Assembly: GCF_036895565.1 (NCBI RefSeq)
Contig: NZ_CP145904.1
Span: 3,038,001-3,102,000, forward strand
Reading direction: 5' to 3'
Source: Flavobacterium sp. KS-LB2
Lineage (GTDB): Bacteria > Bacteroidota > Bacteroidia > Flavobacteriales > Flavobacteriaceae
DNA length: 64,000 nt
In this document: piece by piece, positions 8,351-18,216 of the stretch
Layout: each line of letters opens with the position of its first letter
Numbering within the stretch: position 1 is the stretch's first letter
Position numbers and translations under genes: made by a program
Notes under the pieces: model-generated
What the model was told of the DNA's origin: nothing
The model's input: only the letters and a program-made list of their open reading frames with translations
The model's database searches: none

Positions 8351-9895
8351 TTAATTATTTAATTCTTTATCAACTCCGTGCATTAATTTTTTGATTATTG
8401 GCGAAAGTACTAATAGTACTAATCCAAAACCTAGTCCTGTATAAAATAAATATTCAAAAAGAACTAAGTAACTTTCTTTAGCCAAATTCAAATCAGGCGC
8501 TGTACCATTTGACGTATCTACAGAAGCGATATTCGCTAAAATAGAGGCAATAAATTCAGAACTGGCTGTTGCCAAAAACCAAACGCCCATCATGAAACCA
8601 ACGATTTTTGCCGGAGACAATTTAGTCACTGCAGAAAGTCCTACTGGTGACAAACTCAACTCTCCGCAAGTATGCAAAAAATAAGCTAATATCAACCAAA
8701 TCGCCGCTACTTTTCCTGTACCAGAAAGATTTATACCCATAACTAATGCGCCAAAACCCAAACCTACTAAAGCTAATGCTAAAGCAAATTTCACCGCTGT
8801 ATTTGGATTGTATTTTCCTAAATTTGGCCATATCCAAGCAAAAACTGGGGCGAGCAAAATTATAAATAAGGCATTAAAACTTAAGAACTGTCCGGCAGAG
8901 ACTTCATGACCAAAAATAGTTCGATCTAAAATTCTATCAGCAAATAAGTTCATAGAAGTATACGCTTGTTCAAACAACGCCCAAAATACAATTGTAAAAA
9001 CGATTAAAATAGTCAAAGCAATCAATTGATGACGTGCTTTACCATCTAACTGCGTAATGGCATAATATACAATATAAACAAAAGAGATTCCTCCTGCAAT
9101 TTTCAAAGCCCATGAAACTGCATCGTGATTTTGAACCATTTGCCAAAACAACAATGTCGACAATACACTTCCAATATAAATTAACCATTCCTTTTTAAGT
9201 CCAAATGATTTTTCCTCTAAGAACGAAGCATTGTTTGATTCTCCTTTTCCATTCAATAATTTTCTACCGGAAATAAAAGTTAGTAATCCAAAAAACATTC
9301 CAACTCCGGCTGCTCCAAAACCATAACTCCAACCATATTTTTCTCCAAGCCAAACGCAAATTAACGTAGCTAAAAAAGAACCTAAGTTGATCCCCATATA
9401 AAATAAGGTAAATCCAGAATCTCTTCTTTTATCGCCCGTTTCATATAATTCTCCCACTAAGGACGAGATATTGGCTTTTAGAAAACCAACTCCAACAATA
9501 ATTAGCGATAGGGAAAAGTAAAATATTTGCAAGGCAGTTTCGTCCCGCGTAATTTCGCCTGTTATAGATTCAGTTGCGGCATTTCCTTCATACGCCATTC
9601 CTATATGACCCAAAACCAGCATAATACCTCCAAAAACAATTGCTTTTCTAAATCCAAGGTATTTATCGGCTATGAAACCACCTATTACAGGCACAGCATA
9701 TACTAAAGCAGCATAACTACCAATTAATAAGTTCCCTGAAGAATCCGAAAACAAATGGTATTTTGTCAGATAAAAAATCAATAAAGCTTTCATACCGTAG
9801 AACGAAAACCGTTCCCACATTTCGGTAAAAAACAATATAAAAAGCGCTTTTGGATGTCCAAAAAATTCTTCCTTATTCAATGCGTCGTTTGTCAT
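8351..9895 (-). CDS. POT-family proton:peptide symporter (second copy)
   Basis: This 514-aa POT transporter is a paralogue of the adjacent one. It has EMWERF at residues 25-30, FYMGINLGSFLA, and the same C-terminal KKLMHGV segment. The N-terminal halves of the two proteins are closely alike, indicating tandem duplication, while the central and C-terminal parts differ. It lies 9 bases downstream of the DPP-IV gene and 4 bases upstream of the other POT gene, so all are probably one transcript. The predicted role is proton-coupled uptake of di/tripeptides; which peptides each copy prefers cannot be read from the sequence. Confidence 0.94.
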   Translation of the reverse strand: MTNDALNKEEFFGHPKALFILFFTEMWERFSFYGMKALLIFYLTKYHLFSDSSGNLLIGSYAALVYAVPVIGGFIADKYLGFRKAIVFGGIMLVLGHIGMAYEGNAATESITGEITRDETALQIFYFSLSLIIVGVGFLKANISSLVGELYETGDKRRDSGFTLFYMGINLGSFLATLICVWLGEKYGWSYGFGAAGVGMFFGLLTFISGRKLLNGKGESNNASFLEEKSFGLKKEWLIYIGSVLSTLLFWQMVQNHDAVSWALKIAGGISFVYIVYYAITQLDGKARHQLIALTILIVFTIVFWALFEQAYTSMNLFADRILDRTIFGHEVSAGQFLSFNALFIILLAPVFAWIWPNLGKYNPNTAVKFALALALVGLGFGALVMGINLSGTGKVAAIWLILAYFLHTCGELSLSPVGLSAVTKLSPAKIVGFMMGVWFLATASSEFIASILANIASVDTSNGTAPDLNLAKESYLVLFEYLFYTGLGFGLVLLVLSPIIKKLMHGVDKELNN

Positions 9896-9904
9896 AAAGC
9901 GCTG

Positions 9905-12076
9905 TTATAAATTTTCTTTGATAAAATTAGTCATTTTAGTGTACAACTGAACTCTGGTTTTTCCACCGTAAATTCCGTGATTATTGTCTGGATAAATTTG
10001 CGAATCAAATTGTTTGTTAGCCTGAATCAAAGCTTCCATCATTTGCATAGAGTTTTGAACATGCACATTATCATCTCCTGAACCGTGAATCAAAAGGAAT
10101 TTCCCTTTCAACTTATCCACATGATTTATTGGTGAGTTATCATCGTAACCGCTCGCATTTTCCTGTGGTGTCGTCATGTAACGTTCCGTATATACACTGT
10201 CATAAAAACGCCAGTTTGTAACCGGAGCTACAGCAATTGCCATTTTGAAAACATCATTTCCTTTCATGATACAATTAGATGCCATAAAACCACCATACGA
10301 CCAGCCAAATATACCAATTCTAGATTTATCCACAAATGCGTAATTTCCTATCACTTTTGCAGCGTCAATCTGATCTTCTACTTCGTATTTTCCTAATTGC
10401 AATTGTGTTACTTTTTTGAAAGCAGCTCCTTTAAAACCAGTTCCACGTCCATCTACACAAACCACAATATACCCTTGTTGTGACAGCATCATAAACCAGT
10501 AATCATCTGTGCTGTTCCATTCGTTATTCACTTGTTGTGAACCCGGACCAGAATATTGGTACATGAAAACAGGATATTTTTTAGCTGAATCAAAATCTTT
10601 AGGTTTAATCATCCAAGCATTTAGTTCATTTCCTTTGTCCGTTTTTAAAACAAAAAACTCTTTAGCGGGCAAATTATAACTTTTTAGCTTCGTAGCCAAT
10701 GATGCATTGTTTTCAATGACCTGAACCTGTTTTCCGGCTTTGGCTTCGTTTAGCGTGTAGGTAGTCGGTTGAGACGCGCTAGAAAACGTATTGATGTAAT
10801 ATTGAAAATTCGGACTGAATGTAGCTGCATTCGTTCCTGTATTTTGCGACAAACGCAATTTGTTTTTTCCGTCAAGTCCTATTCTGTAAACATCTCTATT
10901 GATAGATCCATTTTCAACAGACTGATAGAAAACTGTATTTGTCTTTTGGTCTAAACCATAGTAATTTGTTACTTCCCAATTTCCTTTGGTCAGTTGATTT
11001 TTTAATTTGCCATTTTTATCGTACAAATAAATGTGATTGAAACCGTCTTTTTCAGAAGTCCAAATAAAACTGTTGTCTTTCAAAAAGGTCAAATTATCCG
11101 TTACATCAACATACGCTTTATCTTTTTCGTTCAAAATTACTTTTGCAACTCCTGAATTACCATCGATAAATAACAAATCCAAATTGTTTTGGTGGCGATT
11201 CAATACCTGCGCAGACAAGATATTTGCATCGTTAGTCCATTTCATTCTGGCAATATAAAAATCATTGTATTTCCCAAGATTTATATTTTTCACCGCATTT
11301 GCATTCACATCATAAACATGTAACGACACTACAGCGTTCTTCTCACCAGCTTTTGGATATTTAAATGTTTGCATCGTTGGATACAAGTCTTTTCCAAACA
11401 TGGACATGGAGAATTCTGGAACCTGACTTTCGTCAAAACGAATGTAGGCTACTTTTTTGCTGTCAGCACTCCAATCAAAAGCTTTTACAAAAGCAAATTC
11501 TTCTTCGTAAACCCAATCCGTAATACCATTAATAATACTGTTTTTTTGTCCGTCTGTAGTAATTGGAGTCGATGTAGCGGAGGCTAAATCATATACATAC
11601 AAATTATTTTCTTTGGCGTAAGCAATCTTTTTCCCATCAGGAGAAAAGGTTGGTTCTTGAACCTGAAAATCAAATAATTTATTTAATTTTTTACTAGTAA
11701 TATCATATAAATAATAATCAGCAGTAAACGAGTGGCGGAAGATTTGATTGGTATTACAAGCCAATAAAATCATTTTTTCTGAAGCATCAAACGTGTAACT
11801 ATCAATCCCATTTGACAACTCCTTGTGGGATTTTGTATCTATAAGTGTAGCTACCTTTTTTAAAGTTGCAAAATCGTACAAATCAATTTGCATACTTCTG
11901 GAACTGTAATCTAAATTCAATACAGTGTACTGATTTGTATTTTTCATGGACTGTAACTCGTCCATTCCTTGAGCACGAAATGTGCCGTTGTACATTTCAT
12001 CAATTGTGATTTTTTGTTGACCAACAACAGATAAACACAGAAATAAAAATAAGGCAATAATTTTTTTCGAATACAT
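9905..12076 (-). CDS. Dipeptidyl-peptidase IV (S9B prolyl peptidase)
   Basis: The 723-aa exported enzyme has a signal peptide (ending GQQK near residue 20), an N-terminal beta-propeller, and a C-terminal alpha/beta hydrolase. The nucleophile motif is GWSYGG with Ser593, the Asp is D668 in GSGDDN, and the His is H700 in DNNHG. The propeller contains WVYEEE, the double-Glu motif that binds the free N-terminus of substrates in DPP-IV, so a dipeptidase that removes X-Pro/X-Ala dipeptides is likely. It probably acts in the periplasm. It heads an operon with two peptide transporters, which links dipeptide release to uptake. Confidence 0.95.
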   Translation of the reverse strand: MYSKKIIALFLFLCLSVVGQQKITIDEMYNGTFRAQGMDELQSMKNTNQYTVLNLDYSSRSMQIDLYDFATLKKVATLIDTKSHKELSNGIDSYTFDASEKMILLACNTNQIFRHSFTADYYLYDITSKKLNKLFDFQVQEPTFSPDGKKIAYAKENNLYVYDLASATSTPITTDGQKNSIINGITDWVYEEEFAFVKAFDWSADSKKVAYIRFDESQVPEFSMSMFGKDLYPTMQTFKYPKAGEKNAVVSLHVYDVNANAVKNINLGKYNDFYIARMKWTNDANILSAQVLNRHQNNLDLLFIDGNSGVAKVILNEKDKAYVDVTDNLTFLKDNSFIWTSEKDGFNHIYLYDKNGKLKNQLTKGNWEVTNYYGLDQKTNTVFYQSVENGSINRDVYRIGLDGKNKLRLSQNTGTNAATFSPNFQYYINTFSSASQPTTYTLNEAKAGKQVQVIENNASLATKLKSYNLPAKEFFVLKTDKGNELNAWMIKPKDFDSAKKYPVFMYQYSGPGSQQVNNEWNSTDDYWFMMLSQQGYIVVCVDGRGTGFKGAAFKKVTQLQLGKYEVEDQIDAAKVIGNYAFVDKSRIGIFGWSYGGFMASNCIMKGNDVFKMAIAVAPVTNWRFYDSVYTERYMTTPQENASGYDDNSPINHVDKLKGKFLLIHGSGDDNVHVQNSMQMMEALIQANKQFDSQIYPDNNHGIYGGKTRVQLYTKMTNFIKENL

Positions 12077-12219
12077 GATATTTCTTTAAATATAAAAACC
12101 GTCAATTTTAGTGAAAAATTTACAATAATTTCACATTCGATGTGTTAAATGTTAAAAACAATATTCTAAATGCCCATTTTTTGAGGATACTATCATAGCA
12201 AACAAAACCGTTAAAATCG

Positions 12220-12227
12220 TATATTTG
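12220..12227 (+). promoter_or_regulatory. Candidate -7 promoter element before HMG-CoA reductase
   Basis: TATATTTG matches the Bacteroidota -7 consensus TAnnTTTG, about 28 bases upstream of the ATG at 12256. No TTG is evident at the -33 position. The element lies in the divergent intergenic region shared with the DPP-IV operon. Confidence 0.45.
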
Positions 12228-12255
12228 CACTTATACATACTATAATCTATTGAGA

Positions 12256-13572
12256 ATGAATAAGGCCATTAGCGGATTTTCTAAATTATCCAAAGAAGAA
12301 AAAATTAGTTGGATTGCCAATCAATATTTTTCTACACCTGCAGAAGCCATCTCCTTGCTGAAAAACTACTGGAATTCGGATGAAAAAATACAGAAATTAC
12401 ACGATGAATTCATCGAAAACACGATAACTAATTTCTATATTCCGCTGGGAGTTGCTCCTAATTTCCTGATTAATGGAAAATACAGCACCATTCCCATGGC
12501 TATTGAAGAAAGTTCTGTTGTTGCTGCTGCCTCCAAAGCTGCTAAATTTTGGTCCACGCGAGGCGGATTTAAAGCAACTGTAATCAATACCGAAAAAATA
12601 GGTCAGGTTCATTTTATCTACAAAGGTGATATTTCAAAACTGAACTTATTTTTTGCCCAAAACAAAAATAAATTTTTCTCAGAAACAGAATCGATTACCA
12701 CAAATATGCAAAAACGCGGTGGCGGAATTTTAGACATTGTTCTAAAAGACAAAACCGATTTATTGCCGAATTATTTTCAGTTGCATGCCACTTTTGAAAC
12801 TAAAGATAGCATGGGAGCAAATTTCATCAATTCGTGCCTAGAACAATTTTCTAAAACTCTAAAAGAAGAAGCACATAATTATGACTTGTTCACGGAAACA
12901 GAGAAAGAGATTGAAGTCGTAATGAGCATTCTTTCGAATTATGTTCCAAATTGCATTGTAAGAGCCGAAGTGTCTTGTCCGATTGCTGATTTAGAAGAAA
13001 AACACATTACTAATCCTCTCGAATTTGCCGAGAAATTTGTGCAAGCCGTTCAAATCGCCGAAGTTGAACCCTATCGTGCCGTAACGCACAACAAAGGAAT
13101 CATGAATGGAGTAGATGCCGTAGTTTTAGCAACAGGAAATGATTTCCGTGCTGTCGAAGCAGGAATTCACGCCTACGCCTCACGAAACGGAAAATATTCC
13201 AGCCTTTCACACGCTAAAATTGAAGAAGGTATTTTTACTTTTTGGTTAGAAATTCCTTTAGCGTTAGGAACTGTAGGTGGTTTAACTTCTTTGCATCCGT
13301 TAGTAAAACTATCATTGGAAATGTTGGAAAAACCATCTGCCAAGGAGTTAATGCAGTTTGTAGCGGTAGCGGGTCTGGCCCAAAACTTTGCTGCTTTGCG
13401 ATCTCTAACTACAACTGGAATTCAGGAAGGACACATGAAAATGCATTTGAACAACATCATCAACCAGTTTGAAGCTAATGACGAAGAACGTGTTTTGATT
13501 CAGAAATATTTCAAAAAAAATACCGTTTCGCATAGTGCAGTAGTCACCTTTATTGAAGGTTTAAGAAAATAA
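12256..13572 (+). CDS. mvaA: Hydroxymethylglutaryl-CoA reductase
   Basis: An in-frame TTG occurs at 12250, but ATG at 12256 (MNKAISGFSKL) is the better start and gives 438 aa. HMGR motifs include the catalytic-lysine region HNKGIMNGVDAVVLATGNDFRAVEAG with the Asn-Lys pair, the RAEVSC segment, and the dinucleotide-binding IPLALGTVGG. The C-terminal region has a conserved-looking EGHMKMH containing the catalytic His. The sequence resembles class II enzymes, historically called degradative. Here, with other mevalonate genes in the window, a biosynthetic role (HMG-CoA to mevalonate) is likely. The adjacent downstream gene is a GHMP kinase of the same pathway. Confidence 0.93.
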   Translation: MNKAISGFSKLSKEEKISWIANQYFSTPAEAISLLKNYWNSDEKIQKLHDEFIENTITNFYIPLGVAPNFLINGKYSTIPMAIEESSVVAAASKAAKFWSTRGGFKATVINTEKIGQVHFIYKGDISKLNLFFAQNKNKFFSETESITTNMQKRGGGILDIVLKDKTDLLPNYFQLHATFETKDSMGANFINSCLEQFSKTLKEEAHNYDLFTETEKEIEVVMSILSNYVPNCIVRAEVSCPIADLEEKHITNPLEFAEKFVQAVQIAEVEPYRAVTHNKGIMNGVDAVVLATGNDFRAVEAGIHAYASRNGKYSSLSHAKIEEGIFTFWLEIPLALGTVGGLTSLHPLVKLSLEMLEKPSAKELMQFVAVAGLAQNFAALRSLTTTGIQEGHMKMHLNNIINQFEANDEERVLIQKYFKKNTVSHSAVVTFIEGLRK

Positions 13573-13599
13573 TTTTATCTTGAAGCAACAAAGAATAAG

Positions 13600-13625
13600 A
13601 TTGCTTCGTTCCTCGCAAAGACAAT
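13600..13625. repeat. Fragment resembling a dispersed flavobacterial intergenic repeat
   Basis: The segment containing GATTGCTTCGTTCCTCGCAA resembles, from memory, short repeats seen in spacers of Flavobacterium genomes. It abuts the ATG at 13624 and so occupies the place where a leader or ribosome-binding site would be. Only one copy is recognised in this window; the call rests on recall. Confidence 0.35.
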
Positions 13626-14541
13626 GAAAAAAACATTCTACAGTAACGGAAAACTTTTAATCACAGGAGAATATCTGGTTCTTGATGGTGCAAAAGCATT
13701 CGCTTTACCTACGAAACAAGGACAAAACCTTATTATAGAAAAAGGAAAGAACAACGAAATTTTCTGGAAAAGTTATGATGCTGATAGAAGTATTTGGTTT
13801 GAAGACACTCTTTCATTTTCTGATATTTCTAACGGAATAACTGATGAAAACGAATCGGTCAAAACAACACTGACTACTATTTTACACGAAGCATTTAAAC
13901 TCAATCCGGATTTCATTTTAAATTCGGATGGTTATAGTATCACTACTGAACTTGGATTCCCAAAAAGCTGGGGCCTAGGAACATCATCGACTTTGATAAA
14001 CAATATTGCACAGTGGTTGCAAATTGATGCCTTTATACTGCTTAAAAACAGTTTTGGAGGTAGTGGTTATGATATTGCGTGCGCACAAAACGATACTCCT
14101 ATATTATATCATCTGGAACACGGCAATCCTATCGTGGAAAAGACACCTTTCAATCCAGAATTCACACAAAACCTATACTTTGTATATCTCAACAAAAAGC
14201 AAAGCAGTAAAACCGCTATAGCAGCTTATAACATTAATAAAAAAAACAATCTTGCTAAAACCATTGCTTTAAATGACAACATAACTTCTGAAGTTTTGAA
14301 TGCTACTTCGCTTCAATCTTTTGCTGCTGCTTTACAAAGGCACGAAATTCAAATGAGCAGTATTCTGGAAACACATACCATAAAAGAAGCTGTATTTCCT
14401 GATTTTAACGGTGTGATAAAAAGTCTTGGTGCATGGGGTGGCGATTTTGTGATGGCGATTTCAGAGAAAAATCCTAGCGCTTATTTCGCATCAAAAGGAT
14501 ACGATACTATTGTCGCTTACAATGACATGATATTAAGCTAA
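13624..14541 (+). CDS. GYDIA-family GHMP kinase, probable mevalonate-pathway kinase
   Basis: The 305-aa protein has GHMP-kinase features: an N-terminal GKLLITGEYLVLDGAKAFALP, the ATP-binding segment SWGLGTSSTLINNIAQW, and the signature GGSGYDIACAQ from which the GYDIA family takes its name. Members occur in Bacteroidota that use the mevalonate pathway. It lies 51 bases downstream of HMG-CoA reductase, while mevalonate kinase and diphosphomevalonate decarboxylase are both encoded at 56-58 kb. A phosphomevalonate kinase role is therefore an attractive inference, since that is the step not otherwise assigned here. The exact substrate is not shown by the sequence. Confidence 0.85.
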   Translation: MKKTFYSNGKLLITGEYLVLDGAKAFALPTKQGQNLIIEKGKNNEIFWKSYDADRSIWFEDTLSFSDISNGITDENESVKTTLTTILHEAFKLNPDFILNSDGYSITTELGFPKSWGLGTSSTLINNIAQWLQIDAFILLKNSFGGSGYDIACAQNDTPILYHLEHGNPIVEKTPFNPEFTQNLYFVYLNKKQSSKTAIAAYNINKKNNLAKTIALNDNITSEVLNATSLQSFAAALQRHEIQMSSILETHTIKEAVFPDFNGVIKSLGAWGGDFVMAISEKNPSAYFASKGYDTIVAYNDMILS

Positions 14542-14685
14542 TACTACGCTTTTTCTTTTACTCTAGCTACTCATTTTTTTACTTTTGAAGCATGTTAACC
14601 CGAGATCCACTTTGCTGAAGAGCTTCCCGCACAACAAACCAATTCAAAGATAGTCGCGGCGCTAATTAGAAAAGTTAATATCATA

Positions 14686-14723
14686 AAAAATCCCGATACA
14701 TTTAAAAACGTATCGGGATTTTT
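14686..14723. terminator. Bidirectional intrinsic terminator
   Basis: A perfect 14-bp inverted repeat (AAAAATCCCGATAC at 14686-14699 and its complement at 14710-14723) encloses a 10-base loop. A-runs on one side and T-runs on the other make it functional in both directions. It lies between the convergent GYDIA kinase gene and the PpiD-like gene. Confidence 0.85.
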
Positions 14724-14748
14724 AGTTTGATCAATTACTTCTTAGAAA

Positions 14749-16845
14749 TTAGTAATTAAAATCTATTCTATTGTCTTCAATTTTTGCGTTAGCTTTCAAT
14801 GCAGGAATAACTCTATTTGCATCAGAAGCGCTTTGTGCTTTTAATTTAGTTACATACGCAGCGTGGCTTTTTAAAACTGGTGCTTTAACTGTACTCATGT
14901 TTTTCACCACATAAACTCCAGTATTCCCTTCAATTGGAGCTGATAATTTATTTGCTGCTAATGCAAATGCATTTCCAACCACTTTAGGCTCTGGACCAAC
15001 ATTTGGCAACATCGTATTTTCCATAGTCAAACCAGTAGCTTGTTGCACTGTTCCTCCAACCGCTTTTGCAATAGCTTCAAGAGAAGAACCAGACATTTTT
15101 GCTTTGATTAGCTCTGCTTTCTTTTTGTTTTTAAGAATTGGCTCAACATAAGGTCTAACAACTGAAACAGCTACCAAACCAGAGTTATCAATACTTTTTA
15201 GTTTTGCAATAACGTGACCTACATTAGCCACTTCAAATCTTTTTACAGCACCTACTTTAACACCATCCTCAAAAGCCCATCTCACGATTGTTCTTTGATT
15301 TCCTAATGTTCCAAAGTTTTCATCCATTCCCTTAACTGAAACAGCTGGTGAAACTTTAAGTCCCATATCTTTTGCCACTTTATTAAAATCTTTATCCGCA
15401 GCATCCATTTCTAACTTAGTTGCTTGTGTAAACATTTTATCAGAAGTTGCTTCAGAGGCTTCAATTTTTTGAGCTACAGTAGCCAAACGAATTCCGTCTT
15501 GTTTATCAGTAACTTTAATAATATGAAAACCAAAATCAGTTTCTACTAAACCAACTTTACCAATACCATTATTAAAAACGAAATCATTAAACGGTTTTAC
15601 CATTTGGTTAGGACCAAAATACCCTAAATCACCACCTTGTTGTGCTGATGAATCATCAGAGCTAGTGAAAGCCAACATCATGAAACTATCTGGATTAGCA
15701 TTAACTTGTGCCAAAATACTTTCTGCTTTTGCTTTTGCTTGTTCTTTTGTTCTCTTCTCTTTTTGGTTAGGAACTTGTGTTCCTTCGTAACCAATTAAAA
15801 TATGACTTGCTTTAGCATTAACTCCTGATTTCATACCCATAGATTTTGAAATACAGTAGTATTTCCCATAAACATATGGTCCATAAACTGCTCCTGGAGC
15901 AAGGTTAAATAATTTATCAGCATCTAAAGCTGGCAAATCTTTTTTAGCGATATAAGTTGAATCATAAGGAACATCTGAATTAGAATTTACAAATTCTACT
16001 GCATTCGAAGTTGTTCTAAATCCTGGCAATGTATCGTTTTTACCTGTAGTTTGATTGTAAACCACACTTCCAGTTAACAATGCATTTATTTTTGTTTTAA
16101 CTTCTGATTCATCGGCAGCAGAAGGCTTGTCTTCGATCAAAACATATTCTACTTCGCGAGACTCATCCGCTTTGTATTTTTTTTCATTTTTCTTCATGAA
16201 ATCAACAATCTCAGCATCAGTAACTTTTACTTCACTGTCTTTGATTGTAGAATATAAACCTGCAACGTAAGCAAAGTTTACTTTGTTTGCTTCCATTTCA
16301 TATTTCAACTTTCCTTCGCTTTCCGTTGTGTAAACTGCTGCTTTAATCAAAGTGTTATACATTTGGTATTTAGCATTCAACTCCGCATCCTTCTCTCTAT
16401 CTTTCAAGAATTGAGCTTGTGCAGGATTTGCTTTAAAATATTCTTTGAATTTCACAACATCAAAAACACCAGCTGTGTTTAAAAACAATGGATTTCCTCC
16501 AATATTCTGATCTGTTTTTAACACTTCTAATAAGTGTTTTTCACCTACTCTAAGTCCTAATTTATCAAATTCAGAAGTTAATAAAGCAACAGAAACTTCT
16601 TGTTCCCAAACTCTGTTAGCCGCTTCAGTTGAAGTAATGCCTTGACCACTTTTCTCAACATTACTTACTTTAACCCTAAAATCTTCAAATGAAATATCTT
16701 TTCCATCGATGCTTCCTACATCTTTTGATGTACTGTTGAAACCACCGCTATTGAATATATCACCTATGATAAATGCTAATAAACAAAACCCAATAACGAG
16801 TATCAGAAGAAGTGAACGTTGTCTAATTTTTTGTAAAACTGCCAT
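14749..16845 (-). CDS. PpiD/SurA-like peptidyl-prolyl isomerase
   Basis: The frame opens at 16887, but the ATG at 16845 (MAVLQKIRQRS) gives the usual N-terminus: a short basic cytoplasmic tail, one membrane helix (LLILVIGFCLLAFIIG), then a large periplasmic part; 698 aa. A SurA_N-like region is followed by a parvulin PPIC domain with ASHILIGYEG and later GGDLGYFGPNQMVKPFNDFVF, ending in GFHIIKVTDKQDG. The type is PpiD: an inner-membrane-anchored foldase for newly secreted envelope proteins. It is the last gene of an envelope-related minus-strand run and ends just before a strong terminator. Confidence 0.92.
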   Translation of the reverse strand: MAVLQKIRQRSLLLILVIGFCLLAFIIGDIFNSGGFNSTSKDVGSIDGKDISFEDFRVKVSNVEKSGQGITSTEAANRVWEQEVSVALLTSEFDKLGLRVGEKHLLEVLKTDQNIGGNPLFLNTAGVFDVVKFKEYFKANPAQAQFLKDREKDAELNAKYQMYNTLIKAAVYTTESEGKLKYEMEANKVNFAYVAGLYSTIKDSEVKVTDAEIVDFMKKNEKKYKADESREVEYVLIEDKPSAADESEVKTKINALLTGSVVYNQTTGKNDTLPGFRTTSNAVEFVNSNSDVPYDSTYIAKKDLPALDADKLFNLAPGAVYGPYVYGKYYCISKSMGMKSGVNAKASHILIGYEGTQVPNQKEKRTKEQAKAKAESILAQVNANPDSFMMLAFTSSDDSSAQQGGDLGYFGPNQMVKPFNDFVFNNGIGKVGLVETDFGFHIIKVTDKQDGIRLATVAQKIEASEATSDKMFTQATKLEMDAADKDFNKVAKDMGLKVSPAVSVKGMDENFGTLGNQRTIVRWAFEDGVKVGAVKRFEVANVGHVIAKLKSIDNSGLVAVSVVRPYVEPILKNKKKAELIKAKMSGSSLEAIAKAVGGTVQQATGLTMENTMLPNVGPEPKVVGNAFALAANKLSAPIEGNTGVYVVKNMSTVKAPVLKSHAAYVTKLKAQSASDANRVIPALKANAKIEDNRIDFNY

Positions 16846-16953
16846 TTTATTGTTGTTAATTTTTATATTCAGTTTGCGAAAATACAATTATCTAATTAAT
16901 AATTATACTAGTAGCGTTTTATTTTGCAAGAAATTTTATTTTCCTAAAAAAAA

Positions 16954-18213
16954 TCACTCTTGTACGGTCATTTTTACTAATTCTATTTTCTTATTTGTAG
17001 CTTCTTCAATTATAAAATGATAGTTGCCTATGGTAATCACCTCCCCTTTTTCAGGGATCTCTTTTGTAAAATCGACTATAAAACCGCCAAGTGTCCCATA
17101 AGAATCACTTTCAGGAATTGCAAGTTTGTAGGTTACATTTAAATACTCTACATCAAAACGCGTTGAAAAAACAAAAACCCCATCACCCAAATCCTTTTCT
17201 ATCAGTTCTTCGTCTGAATCGTGTTCGTCCTCTATTTCCCCAAAAAGCTCTTCCACAATATCTTCTATAGTAATTATCCCAGAAGTCCCTCCATATTCGT
17301 CTAACACTACAGCAACACTTTTGCGTTTTTTTGTAAGCAAGTTCATAGCGTCTTTTATAAATATTGTTTCGGGAACAAACTCTACCGAGATGACAATTTC
17401 CTTAATGTTATTTGGTTTTTTAAACAAATCAAACGAATGTACATAACCAACAATATCGTCCAATGAGTTTTGATAAACTACAATTTTAGAATAGCCCGTT
17501 TCTATGAATAGTTCCTTGAGGTTTTCAATAGAATCAAATACGTCAACAGCAATAATTTCAGTCCGAGGACTCATTATATCTCTGGCTTTCACGCCAGAAA
17601 ATTCTAATGCATTTTGAAACATTAGTATTTCAGAATCTACGGTTTCGTTATCTTCAACAGTGCTCATTTGCTCAGTAATATAATTTCCCAGTTCTATTTT
17701 ACTAAAATATAATTGAATAGTGTCTCCTTCAGTCTTGAAGAATTTCTTTAATATAAAATCAGAGACCCCAATAAAAAAGGCAGAAATAAAATAGAAAAAC
17801 CTATAGAAAACATAGGCTGGAACTGCAAAAACCTTAATTAAGGAATTCGCATAAATTTGAAAAAAAACTTTAGGCAGAAACTCCGCGGTAATAACAATTA
17901 GTAGTGCTGAAACCAGAATTTGTAACACTAAATTTAATCCATCTGAAAAATGATATCCTAAAGCTACAAACCATTGCATCACTAATTCGCTCATAAAAAA
18001 ACCATAGACCACCATAGCCACAGTATTCCCAATAAGCATGGTTACTATAAAATTAGTTGGTTTTTCAGTAAGCTTCGTGAGTGTTTTTGAAACGAAATTA
18101 TCTTGTTTTTTTTCAATTTCAAGATAAATTTTATTTGAAGAGACAAAGGCTATCTCCATCCCTGAAAAAAAAGCACTTAGTATTAGACACAATATGATAA
18201 TACTAATTTCCAT
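16954..18213 (-). CDS. CNNM/CBS-domain membrane protein (CorC/HlyC family)
   Basis: The 419-aa protein has an N-terminal DUF21/CNNM membrane domain with several helices (residues ~1-150). A CBS pair follows (about 205-325) with RDIMSPRTEI and DEYGGTSGIITIEDIVEELFGEIEDEHD, then a CorC_HlyC C-terminal domain ending with LGGFIVDFTKEIPEKGEVI. Such proteins are annotated as hemolysins for historical reasons, but are more likely involved in Mg2+ or other cation homeostasis. GldE of the gliding machinery belongs to the same fold; no gldD neighbour is present here, so I do not call it GldE. It starts 3 bases after the upstream small gene. Confidence 0.9.
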   Translation of the reverse strand: MEISIIILCLILSAFFSGMEIAFVSSNKIYLEIEKKQDNFVSKTLTKLTEKPTNFIVTMLIGNTVAMVVYGFFMSELVMQWFVALGYHFSDGLNLVLQILVSALLIVITAEFLPKVFFQIYANSLIKVFAVPAYVFYRFFYFISAFFIGVSDFILKKFFKTEGDTIQLYFSKIELGNYITEQMSTVEDNETVDSEILMFQNALEFSGVKARDIMSPRTEIIAVDVFDSIENLKELFIETGYSKIVVYQNSLDDIVGYVHSFDLFKKPNNIKEIVISVEFVPETIFIKDAMNLLTKKRKSVAVVLDEYGGTSGIITIEDIVEELFGEIEDEHDSDEELIEKDLGDGVFVFSTRFDVEYLNVTYKLAIPESDSYGTLGGFIVDFTKEIPEKGEVITIGNYHFIIEEATNKKIELVKMTVQE

Positions 18214-18216
18214 TAA

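Noticed and set aside
16954..18213. Naming the CNNM protein GldE of the gliding machinery
   Set aside because: The domain layout is shared, but gldD-type neighbours are missing and the gene lies in an lptC operon instead.
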